Part shown: positions 52,005 through 59,629 of the stretch, in pieces
How the letters are laid out: every line of letters starts with the position of its first letter
Numbering within the stretch: the first letter of the stretch is position 1
Origin: CAJQGY01 sp964523375
Lineage (GTDB): Bacteria > Pseudomonadota > Gammaproteobacteria > Magnimaribacterales > D2472
DNA: 64,000 bases
Assembly: GCA_964523375.1 (NCBI GenBank)
Contig: CAZFYG010000004.1
Span: forward strand, 27,480-91,479
Direction: 5' to 3'
Translations under genes and position numbers: made by a program
Notes under the pieces: generated by a model
Told to the model about the DNA's origin: nothing
The model's database searches: none
What the model saw: the letters and a program-made list of their open reading frames with translations, nothing else

Positions 52005-52841
52005 TTACTTTGGATCAAGCGCCTGCAATCTTAATTGTTTTGCTTTGTCTTGAGATGAAGGATAGACATTATTATAAATTGCCCCCTCCCATTTGCCATA
52101 CATTGGGTTAGTAATCATGAACCATTTGGTTCCCCATTCTTCTGAATATTTATTGGATAGTTCTAACCTTTTTTGTATTGAGACTGCTGATTCTTCTAAT
52201 GAAATAAAATCAGTTATTTGGTCTCCAGCCATTAAAATTATTCTGTAATCCTCAGAAATTAGCTGCCTCCTAGAAGTTTTGTCAGAGCCCCAACTATTTT
52301 CTCCCTTCATCATTAGAGGGTTTATTGATTGATCAAATGGAAGTCCTAGTTTAATAATATTATCCTTTGTAGCTTTTTTTAACTCTGCAACTCTATTAGT
52401 TACATAAAAAATAGAGACTCCTTTTGAGTCTGCATAATTAAGAAATTCCTTGACGCCCGCAACGGCTGGGGCATTAGCTTCATTTCCCCACTCAATCCAG
52501 CCAGTTGGATATGAAAACCCATTAATAATAGCCCTAGCTTGAAATGCTGAATTATCAAGGACTGTTTCGTCTACATCTAAAATAATTGCAGTCGGTTTAT
52601 TATCAAAATTTCCTTTTTGTTCCAAGGCGGCTGTCCAGCTCTTATCTTTAAGAGCCTTATCGATATTCGCTGCAGCCATCTTATATGTCTGGATGTTATT
52701 TGCTGCATATTCTGGCGAGGTTTGAGCAAAAAGAACTGCAAGCATAGATTGCTCTTGAAGAGACCTATCTACTTTCTCCCTATCTGAACAGGATTGCAAG
52801 CCTAATCCTGCAACCATACAAATAACTAATATTTTTTTCAT
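52005..52841 (-). CDS. Class C acid phosphatase / 5'-nucleotidase, lipoprotein e(P4) family
   Basis: A surface or periplasmic HAD phosphatase of the e(P4) type that acts on nucleotides such as NMN. From the ATG at 52841 it starts with a lipoprotein signal MKKILVICMVAGLGLQSC; an ATG five codons upstream is possible. The 278-residue protein has the motif I AIILDVDETVLDN near 88-100, a Trp-rich segment near 115, IFYVTNR near 147 and the motif IV region LMAGDQITDF near 202-211. It precedes the alkaline phosphatase by nine bases, so the two make an organophosphate-using pair. Confidence 0.9.
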   Translation of the reverse strand: MKKILVICMVAGLGLQSCSDREKVDRSLQEQSMLAVLFAQTSPEYAANNIQTYKMAAANIDKALKDKSWTAALEQKGNFDNKPTAIILDVDETVLDNSAFQARAIINGFSYPTGWIEWGNEANAPAVAGVKEFLNYADSKGVSIFYVTNRVAELKKATKDNIIKLGLPFDQSINPLMMKGENSWGSDKTSRRQLISEDYRIILMAGDQITDFISLEESAVSIQKRLELSNKYSEEWGTKWFMITNPMYGKWEGAIYNNVYPSSQDKAKQLRLQALDPK

Positions 52842-52900
52842 GTTTAATGATTTCATAGAACACTAGCATTATAATGCTAATAACAAATAAGGGTAATAAT

Positions 52901-53062
52901 ATGAATACGGAATTATTAGAAAATCTTGAACAGTTAAAAAAGGACTTGGTTTTGCTAAGTGAAGAAAGAAAAGTTGTGTTATCACATCATAAAACTTTTG
53001 AGCATGTTGAGAAAATGCGAAACGCTGTAAATAAATCAATTGAGTTATTAAAAAATGATTGA
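52901..53062 (+). CDS. Small coiled-coil protein of unknown function
   Basis: The ATG at 52901 gives 53 residues, almost all predicted helix with heptad leucines (LLENLEQLKKDLVLLSEE). The ending AVNKSIELLKND resembles many tiny gammaproteobacterial proteins, but I cannot name a family. A longer frame from 52874 is less likely. It overlaps the dienoyl-CoA isomerase gene by 8 bases, suggesting that the two are translated together. Confidence 0.6.
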   Translation: MNTELLENLEQLKKDLVLLSEERKVVLSHHKTFEHVEKMRNAVNKSIELLKND

Positions 53063-53915
53063 TTACACGTGCTTTGAGCTTGAGATTAAAGATCATATTG
53101 CTCACCTATCTATGTCTAGGCCTGACGCATTTAATGCAATGACTAGAATTTTTTGGAAAGAGCTGCCAGAAATTATTCGAGATATTGATAAAAATTCTAA
53201 GGCAAGAGTAATTGTTCTGTCTGGCCAAGGTAAACATTTTAGTGCGGGCATGGATTTAGCAAATTTCATGCAGTCTGATGAAAGTGGTGAAAAAAAAGAT
53301 CCAGCTAGAGTAAGAGAAACTTTTTATCATGAAGTGCTAGAACTTCAAGATACCTTCTCAGCACTAGAAGAATGCAGGATGCCAACTATAGCTGCCATAC
53401 AAGGAGCTTGTGTAGGTGGGGCGATAGATATGGCTGCGGCATGTGATATGAGATATTGCTCCAGTGATGCATTTTTTAAAATAGCTGAAGTGGATATTGG
53501 CTTGGCCGCAGATGTTGGCACTCTTCAAAGGCTACCTACTTTAATGCCTCTGGCTTCAGTAAGAGAGCTCTCGTACACCGGAAGGAAGTTTGATGCTGCC
53601 GAGGCAAAGGTGCTTGGTTTGGTAAATGAGGTGTTTGATACAAGAGATAATTTGAATGAAGAGGTTATTAAAATTGCGCAAACTATAGCTAGTAAATCGC
53701 CTCTTGTTACAAGAGTTATCAAGAAGCAGATCAATTATGCGAGAGATCATTCAGTTAAAGAATCATTAGACTATCATGCTGCTTGGAACTCCAGCCTGAT
53801 AAGCAGAAAGGATATGGAAGAGGCCATGAAGTCATACGCCTCTAAGTCTGAAGGTAGCTTTGATGATCTTGAGCCAAAAAAATCATTTTGGGAAAAAGAC
53901 GAACGCCTAGTTTAA
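53055..53915 (+). CDS. Delta(3,5)-delta(2,4)-dienoyl-CoA isomerase-like crotonase
   Basis: The 286-residue crotonase-fold protein is closest in motif to ECH1 dienoyl-CoA isomerases, which shift double bonds of polyunsaturated acyl-CoA during beta-oxidation. Oxyanion-hole segments are FSAGMDLANF near 61-70 and GACVGGAIDMAAACD near 112-126. The three acids of ECH1 are present: Asp in AIDMA, Glu in AEVDIGLAAD and Asp in AADVGTLQRLP. Ordinary hydratases have Glu/Glu instead. Its stop is shared with convergent yaaA in TTAA. Confidence 0.88.
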   Translation: MIDYTCFELEIKDHIAHLSMSRPDAFNAMTRIFWKELPEIIRDIDKNSKARVIVLSGQGKHFSAGMDLANFMQSDESGEKKDPARVRETFYHEVLELQDTFSALEECRMPTIAAIQGACVGGAIDMAAACDMRYCSSDAFFKIAEVDIGLAADVGTLQRLPTLMPLASVRELSYTGRKFDAAEAKVLGLVNEVFDTRDNLNEEVIKIAQTIASKSPLVTRVIKKQINYARDHSVKESLDYHAAWNSSLISRKDMEEAMKSYASKSEGSFDDLEPKKSFWEKDERLV

Positions 53916-54679
53916 TCTCTTAAGAAGACTGGCTCATTAACTGATGATTCTTTTGAGGAATAGTAATATCCATCAACATTGAATTCAGAAAGTCTTTCGA
54001 AATCTTTTATATTATTTTCTATAATCCATCGCGCCATTAGGCCTCTTGCTCTTTTCGCATAGAAGCTAATAATTTTGTACTTACCATTTTTAAAATCTTT
54101 AAATGCTGGAGAAACAACATTTAAATATTCTGGCATTTTTCCAATTACTGAAAAATATTCTTTAGATGCCAAATTAATAACTAGGTCTGATTTTTGCTCG
54201 TCTAGCTCATTAATAATATTTTTCTGGATTGCATTGCCCCAAAACTCATATAAATTTTTTCCCTTATCTGTTACTAACTTCGTTCCCATCTCAAGCCTGT
54301 AAGGTTTAATAAGATCCATGGGTTTCAAAATTCCATATAGCCCTGAAAGGATTCTTAGATGCTTTTGTGAAAATTTGAGCTGCTTAGTATTAAATGTATC
54401 TGCAGAAAGTCCTTGGTAAACATCGCCTTTAAAAACTAAAACGGAGGGCTTTGCATCATCTGACAAGATTTTTGAAGCCTTCCATGACTGATAGCGATCA
54501 AAATTAAGAGATGCTAACTTATCACTTAGTCCCATAAGGCTTGCGATATCTTTTGGTTCCTTTTGCCTTAAAATTTTAATAAGTTTTGACGATTGGTTTA
54601 AAAACTGAGGTGCAGTATGATTAGATTTTGAGTCAATCGAATAATCGAGGGTTTTTGCAGGGGATAGAAGTATTAACAT
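53912..54679 (-). CDS. yaaA: Peroxide stress protein YaaA
   Basis: YaaA (UPF0246) lowers free iron under peroxide stress and has a DNA-binding fold. The 255 residues have the start MLILLSPAKTLDY, a middle FKGDVYQGLSADT near 84-96, LSGLYGILKPMDLIKPYRLEMG near 111-132 (in two parts) and KIISFYAKRARGLMARWI near 193-210, the family signature. Length matches E. coli (258). Confidence 0.95.
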   Translation of the reverse strand: MLILLSPAKTLDYSIDSKSNHTAPQFLNQSSKLIKILRQKEPKDIASLMGLSDKLASLNFDRYQSWKASKILSDDAKPSVLVFKGDVYQGLSADTFNTKQLKFSQKHLRILSGLYGILKPMDLIKPYRLEMGTKLVTDKGKNLYEFWGNAIQKNIINELDEQKSDLVINLASKEYFSVIGKMPEYLNVVSPAFKDFKNGKYKIISFYAKRARGLMARWIIENNIKDFERLSEFNVDGYYYSSKESSVNEPVFLRD

Positions 54680-54716
54680 AAGTAAATATTCTAACTAAAT
54701 AAACAAAAGACATCTA

Positions 54717-55190
54717 ATGAAAACTATAGAAAAGTTTACAAATTTTATTGGTGAAAAGGTCTCCTATTTGATTCCTGTTATGACGGCCATGATGGTGGTA
54801 GTAATAATTAGTAGGTATTTTTTTGGAATTGGTAGGACTGGCATGCAGGAATTAGTTATGTATTTCCATGCAATGGTCTTTTTGGGCTGTGCTGGTTTTG
54901 TGTTCAATAAAGATGATCATGTGCGAGTTGATATTTACTACAGAGATTCCTCTAAGAAATATAAAAATTTTATTAATTTGATTTGCGGAGTGATCTTTTT
55001 ATCGCCTGTTGTGATTTTTATTGCTTTTTATTCCTTTAATTTGATTGTTATGGCGTGGAGTATAAAAGAAATATCTACAGAAGCAGGAGGATTGCCATTC
55101 GTGTATATTCAGAAATCATTAATCTTACTTTTCCCACTGACTCTCGCACTTGCCTTTTGTAACTTTATTTTGAAAAAGCCATGGAAATAA
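54717..55190 (+). CDS. TRAP transporter small permease (DctQ)
   Basis: The 157-residue protein has four membrane helices (about 18-35, 50-68, 85-108 and 128-150) and DctQ traits: RTGMQELVMYFHAMVFLGCAG near 43-63 (in parts) and the basic KDDHVRVDIYY near 68-78. It overlaps dctM by ten bases. The matching binding protein is not beside it but 2 kb away on the other strand (58541-59629). Confidence 0.9.
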   Translation: MKTIEKFTNFIGEKVSYLIPVMTAMMVVVIISRYFFGIGRTGMQELVMYFHAMVFLGCAGFVFNKDDHVRVDIYYRDSSKKYKNFINLICGVIFLSPVVIFIAFYSFNLIVMAWSIKEISTEAGGLPFVYIQKSLILLFPLTLALAFCNFILKKPWK

Positions 55191-56518
55191 TTCCTTTAAT
55201 TTTAATTATTTTAATATGCGCAACCTTACTGCTAGGGTACCCAGTAGCATTTACACTATCTGGTGTTTCAATATTGTTTGCTTTAGCTTGTATTCCTTTT
55301 GGGATTTTTGATGCCTCAATATTCAAAAGCATACCTATAAGAATTTTTGGGATTATGAATAATGTGACCTTGCTTGCTGTCCCCTTATTTATCTATATGG
55401 GAACAATATTAGAAAGATCAGGAATTGCAGCCCAAATGTTAAAAAATATGGCTGCGGCATTTAAAAATGTAAGGGGTGGGCTGAGTATATCTATAATTTT
55501 TGTTGGAGCGCTTTTGGCTGCAAGTACTGGCATAGTTGGTGCTACTGTTGTCACCATGGGCCTAATGTCTCTTCCTATTATGATGCAACAAGGCTACAGA
55601 AAAGATTTTGCATCTGGTCTAGTGGCCTCAACGGGAACGCTTGGACAAATAATACCTCCCTCCATTGCGCTGGTCTTGCTTGGGGATGTCATGTCGAATG
55701 CATACCAAAGAGCCCAAAATGACATGGGGATCTTCTCTCAAAAAACAGTAACTGTGGGAGATCTATTTATAGGAGCAATTATTCCTGGAGCAATGATTTG
55801 CTTAGGATACTTGCTATATACAATCTATAAAAATTTTGAAAATAAAAATATTATTTCTGATAAAAACACCCTTTCTATTTCAAGGGTAGAGATGATGAAA
55901 ACATTAGGGCTTCCCCTCAGCCTTATATTTATTGTGCTGGGCTCGATAATTGCAGGCATAGCAACTCCAACTGAGGCCTCCGCACTAGGTGCCATGGGAG
56001 CGCTTATTATTTCCGCAATTAATGGAAAAATAAATGCTGATTTTATTAGGGAGACCAGCCAGAAGACGGCAATAGTCTCATCTATGATATTTGCAATACT
56101 GATTGGTGCATCTATCTTCTCTTTAATATTTAGAGGAATTGGGGGGGATGAATTTATAGATCTGATCTTTAGATCACTTCCTGGAGGACCATATACTGCT
56201 TTGATCTTTGTGCTAGCTTTGGTTTTTTTATTAGGCTTTATCTTAGACTTTATTGAGATCTGCTATGTCATTGTTCCGCTGGTTGCGCCACCATTATTAA
56301 TCATGGGCTTTGACCCTGTTTGGTTAGCGATCTTGTTGGCCATTAATCTTCAGACGTCTTTTTTAACACCGCCCTTTGGATTTTCTCTTTTCTACTTAAG
56401 AGGGGTTGCTGACGAGAGTATTAAAACTTCAGAAATATACAAAGGAGTTATCCCATTTATATTTATTCAACTTTTAGTATTAGTTCTTGTTCTAATATTT
56501 CCTTGGGTTCTGCTTTAG
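55181..56518 (+). CDS. TRAP transporter large permease (DctM)
   Basis: The 445-residue protein has about twelve helices and the family blocks LLGYPVAFTLSGVSILFAL near 17-35, NNVTLLAVPLFIYMGTILERSG near 62-83, STGIVGATVVTMGLMSLPIM near 113-132 and GTLGQIIPPSIALVLLG near 150-166, then IATPTEASALGAMGAL. It imports organic acids with Na+ in known systems. Ends in TTAG, shared with convergent DUF805. Confidence 0.93.
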   Translation: MEIIPLILIILICATLLLGYPVAFTLSGVSILFALACIPFGIFDASIFKSIPIRIFGIMNNVTLLAVPLFIYMGTILERSGIAAQMLKNMAAAFKNVRGGLSISIIFVGALLAASTGIVGATVVTMGLMSLPIMMQQGYRKDFASGLVASTGTLGQIIPPSIALVLLGDVMSNAYQRAQNDMGIFSQKTVTVGDLFIGAIIPGAMICLGYLLYTIYKNFENKNIISDKNTLSISRVEMMKTLGLPLSLIFIVLGSIIAGIATPTEASALGAMGALIISAINGKINADFIRETSQKTAIVSSMIFAILIGASIFSLIFRGIGGDEFIDLIFRSLPGGPYTALIFVLALVFLLGFILDFIEICYVIVPLVAPPLLIMGFDPVWLAILLAINLQTSFLTPPFGFSLFYLRGVADESIKTSEIYKGVIPFIFIQLLVLVLVLIFPWVLL

Positions 56519-56895
56519 GATTCTAAAAGAGGGTTTTTACCCCAGTCATTCTCATCTTCTTTTGCAGGCAACATACACCAAATTAAAACAACAAAAATTC
56601 CAATAACTGTTATATAGGAAAGCTGCCACCAACCAGAATAACCATAGTCCTGAAGGCGCCTAGAGGTCACTGAAATAGAGGGTATTGCAAGTAATAGATT
56701 TAGAATTGAAGAAAGAGGTCCTGTTGCATTAGGGTTTTCAATAGATATTAGCCCTGTTGTAAGTTCAATGCCTCCAATAATTGCTCCGAGAATAGCTGAG
56801 GCAAGCACAAAATACCAAAACTCACTTCTGGATGCTCTGCCACTAAAATTTTTCCAGTTCTTAAGGACAGAAACTACAGATTCTTTCATATTCAT
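56515..56895 (-). CDS. DUF805 membrane protein
   Basis: The 126-residue protein has the DUF805 start FSGRASRSEFWYFVL near 17-31 and three or four helices, with ISVTSRRLQDYGYSGWW near 79-95, the signature. Function unknown. The GGGAG site supports the ATG at 56895. It lies between dctM and lipA and belongs to neither group by known function. Confidence 0.9.
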   Translation of the reverse strand: MNMKESVVSVLKNWKNFSGRASRSEFWYFVLASAILGAIIGGIELTTGLISIENPNATGPLSSILNLLLAIPSISVTSRRLQDYGYSGWWQLSYITVIGIFVVLIWCMLPAKEDENDWGKNPLLES

Positions 56896-56976
56896 TTTAC
56901 GACTCCCAATTTAATTTGATATAAAGTACCATGAAGTGTGTTTAATTTATACAGGTTTTAAACACATGTATTATAA

Positions 56977-57939
56977 CTACAGACCGGCATTATTTTTTTC
57001 TAAGGCTCTTTCTGCTCTATAACTTGAGCGAACCATTGGGCCAGACATAACCTCAAGAAACCCTTTTTTAAGACCAACCTCTCTATATTTTTCAAACTCT
57101 TCAGGGGTTACCCATCTTTCAATAGGATGGTGGTTTAGTGTAGGTCTAAGATACTGTCCAATTGTTAAGATATCTACATTATGCTTTATCAAATCATCCA
57201 TTGTTTCCTCAATCTCTGAATCTGTTTCGCCCAGACCAACAATAATGCTAGTTTTTGTTAAAACATCTGGGTTTATTTTCTTAGATTCTGACAAGACATC
57301 TAGAGTTTGCTGATAACCTGCTCTAATATCTCTAACTTGATGAGTTAATCTTTCAACAGTTTCAATATTTTGAGCAAAAACTTCAAGCCCGCAGTTAACC
57401 AATGTATCAATTGAAGATTTTAGTCCTTTAAAATCAGGAGTAAGTGCCTCTACTGCAGTTTTAGGGTTTAGTTCTTTTATTAGCTTTACAGTATTTGCAA
57501 AATGTTGCGCTCCCCCGTCAGGAAGATCATCTCTATTAACTGATGTTAAAACGACATATTTTAAACCCATTGTTTGAACTGCTTTTGCTGTATTCATTGG
57601 CTCATCATGATCAAGCCAGCCCTTCGGGTTGCCTGTATCAACTGAGCAGAACTTACAAGCTCTAGTGCAAACTGAGCCCATCAACATAAACGTAGCAGTG
57701 CCGGCTGACCAGCATTCACTTATATTTGGACAATGAGCTTCTTCGCATACTGTATTTAATCTTTTTTCGCTTACCTGATTTTTGACTTTATGAAAATTTG
57801 GATTAAATTCGGCCTTAACTCTCAGCCAGGATGGTTTTTTTAAGTTTGGAATATGTGAGAACTCATTCATTTTCTGGCCATTTTTTACGGCCTTAATACC
57901 ATCTCGATTAACTATCTTTTTTGTAGGGATAATTTCCAT
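56977..57939 (-). CDS. lipA: Lipoyl synthase
   Basis: LipA inserts two sulfurs into protein-bound octanoyl chains by radical SAM chemistry. The 320 residues have the auxiliary cluster CEEAHCPNISEC (C-X4-C-X5-C near 45-56), the radical SAM cluster CTRACKFC (C-X3-C-X2-C near 72-79), and the third-ligand RSSYRA near the end. It follows lipB after two bases. Confidence 0.96.
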   Translation of the reverse strand: MEIIPTKKIVNRDGIKAVKNGQKMNEFSHIPNLKKPSWLRVKAEFNPNFHKVKNQVSEKRLNTVCEEAHCPNISECWSAGTATFMLMGSVCTRACKFCSVDTGNPKGWLDHDEPMNTAKAVQTMGLKYVVLTSVNRDDLPDGGAQHFANTVKLIKELNPKTAVEALTPDFKGLKSSIDTLVNCGLEVFAQNIETVERLTHQVRDIRAGYQQTLDVLSESKKINPDVLTKTSIIVGLGETDSEIEETMDDLIKHNVDILTIGQYLRPTLNHHPIERWVTPEEFEKYREVGLKKGFLEVMSGPMVRSSYRAERALEKNNAGL

Positions 57940-57941
57940 GG

Positions 57942-58541
57942 CTAGAATATATTCTCTAATTTTTTTATTGCAAGTTTTTCAACGTCTTTTATTGTGATGT
58001 TTTTATTAAAATCTTTTATTTGTGTTACCTGAAGGCCTTCATAGCCACAAGGATTGATAAAAGAAAATGGTTCTAAATCCATATCAGTATTGATGCTGAT
58101 GCCATGATAGGTTTTACCTCTTGATATCCTTAATCCTATTGAAGCTATCTTTTTGCTCTCAACATACACGCCAGGCGCTCCATCTATAAGATTCGAGCTG
58201 ATGCCATACTCTAAGAGAATTGATTGAACAAAGCTTTGGAGTTTAGCTACCAAGGTTTTTGGGCCAAAATTCAATTCTTTAAAATCTAATAAAAAATATA
58301 TTACCAACTGACCAGGACCGTGATAAGTAACCTCTCCCCCTCTATCAGATTGAAAAACTGGGATATCTTTGGGGTCGATAATATGTTCTTTCTTAGCTGC
58401 AGTTCCTAGCGTAAAAATTTTAGGGTGCTCTAACAGCCATATCTCATTGGTGAGATTTTCTTTAGCCAGCCTATTTTTCATATCATTAAAGGTTGTTTTG
58501 TAATCCACAACACCTAATGATTTAAAAATAATGCTAGCCAC
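57942..58541 (-). CDS. lipB: Octanoyltransferase
   Basis: LipB moves octanoyl groups from acyl carrier protein to lipoyl domains, supplying LipA. The 199 residues have EIWLLEHPKIFTLGTAAKKEH near 33-53 (in parts), RGGEVTYHGPGQLVIY near 68-83 (catalytic Lys follows), KIASIGLRISRGKTYHG near 131-147 and NPCGYEG near 163-169 with the nucleophile Cys. The GTG start overlaps the dctP stop by one base (TAGTG). Confidence 0.95.
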   Translation of the reverse strand: MASIIFKSLGVVDYKTTFNDMKNRLAKENLTNEIWLLEHPKIFTLGTAAKKEHIIDPKDIPVFQSDRGGEVTYHGPGQLVIYFLLDFKELNFGPKTLVAKLQSFVQSILLEYGISSNLIDGAPGVYVESKKIASIGLRISRGKTYHGISINTDMDLEPFSFINPCGYEGLQVTQIKDFNKNITIKDVEKLAIKKLENIF

Positions 58542-59629
58542 TAATTGTTTCTAGCCTCAACAAAAGCATCTTCTGAAACTTTGTGATATTCGGATACTTC
58601 GATTTTAAAGCTGAGGTAAGACTCATAAACCTTTTTAACCATCTCATCGCTTGCAGCATTTTCTTCCAAAATGTCATTTGCAATGATTTTAAATTCAGCG
58701 ATAACATCATCAGGAAGCTTTCTTAACTCAACACCATGAATATCTACCAGCTCTCGAAGAGCCTTATTGTTTCTAGCAGTATATTCGTCAAGAATATCTT
58801 GATTTACTGCTTTTGAGGCTGTTTCTATAATTACTTGTAAATGTTTTGGAAGGCTTTCCCATTCATCCTTATTAATTAAAAGCTCTAACATTGATCCGGG
58901 CTCATGCCATCCAGGATAATAATAATATTTTGCAGCCTGATGAAACCCAAAAGTAAGATCATTGTATGGTCCGACCCACTCGGTTGCATCAATGACACCT
59001 GTCTGAAGTGCTGTAAAAAGTTCTCCTCCAGGAAGTGTTACTGGGATGCCTCCCGCTCTTTTTAAAACCTCTCCTCCTATTCCGGGAATACGCATTTTTA
59101 ATCCTTTAATGTCATCAAGAGAGTTAATCTCTTTATTAAACCATCCAAACATTTGAGTTCCGGTATTTCCAGCAGGGATCGGATAGATATTAAAAGGCTC
59201 ATATACTTCTCGCCAAAGCTCAAGACCGCCACCTCTATTAGTCCAGGCATTAATCTCGTCAGCTGTTAGCCCAAAAGGCACTCCTGTAAAAAATTGAGCA
59301 GCTGGGGCCTTTCCTTTCCAAAAATAGCCGCCGCTATGCCCCATCTGATGAGATCCACTTGATACTGCGTCAAAAACTCCAAATGCTGGAACTTGCTCAC
59401 CTGCTCCATAAACTGTAATTTTCATCTGGCCATTGCTCATCTCTTCAACAAGCTTTGCAATTCTTTCTGGCGCCATGCCAAGACCAGGATAGTTTTTAGG
59501 CCATGCTGTAACAAGCCTCCAGTTATAAGTCTTTTGCTGTTCTAGCTCAGGACTGGTCTCAGAAGAGCCGCTCCCAGAGCAGGACATTATAAGAATTAAT
59601 GCGATTATGTTTATAGAGTATTTTTTCAT
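58541..59629 (-). CDS. TRAP transporter substrate-binding lipoprotein (TakP-like DctP)
   Basis: The ATG at 59629 starts a lipoprotein signal (MKKYSINIIALILIMSC); it shares one base with the uvrD stop. The 362 residues resemble TakP of Rhodobacter, which binds 2-oxo acids: WRLVTAWPKNYPGLGMAPERI near 37-57 (in parts), AVSSGSHQMGHSGGYFW near 87-103, GNTGTQMFGW near 154-163 and EWVGPYNDL near 227-235, with YYYYPGWHEPGS after. Likely partner of the DctQ/DctM pair at 54717-56518, now separated by three genes and facing the other way. Confidence 0.9.
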   Translation of the reverse strand: MKKYSINIIALILIMSCSGSGSSETSPELEQQKTYNWRLVTAWPKNYPGLGMAPERIAKLVEEMSNGQMKITVYGAGEQVPAFGVFDAVSSGSHQMGHSGGYFWKGKAPAAQFFTGVPFGLTADEINAWTNRGGGLELWREVYEPFNIYPIPAGNTGTQMFGWFNKEINSLDDIKGLKMRIPGIGGEVLKRAGGIPVTLPGGELFTALQTGVIDATEWVGPYNDLTFGFHQAAKYYYYPGWHEPGSMLELLINKDEWESLPKHLQVIIETASKAVNQDILDEYTARNNKALRELVDIHGVELRKLPDDVIAEFKIIANDILEENAASDEMVKKVYESYLSFKIEVSEYHKVSEDAFVEARNN

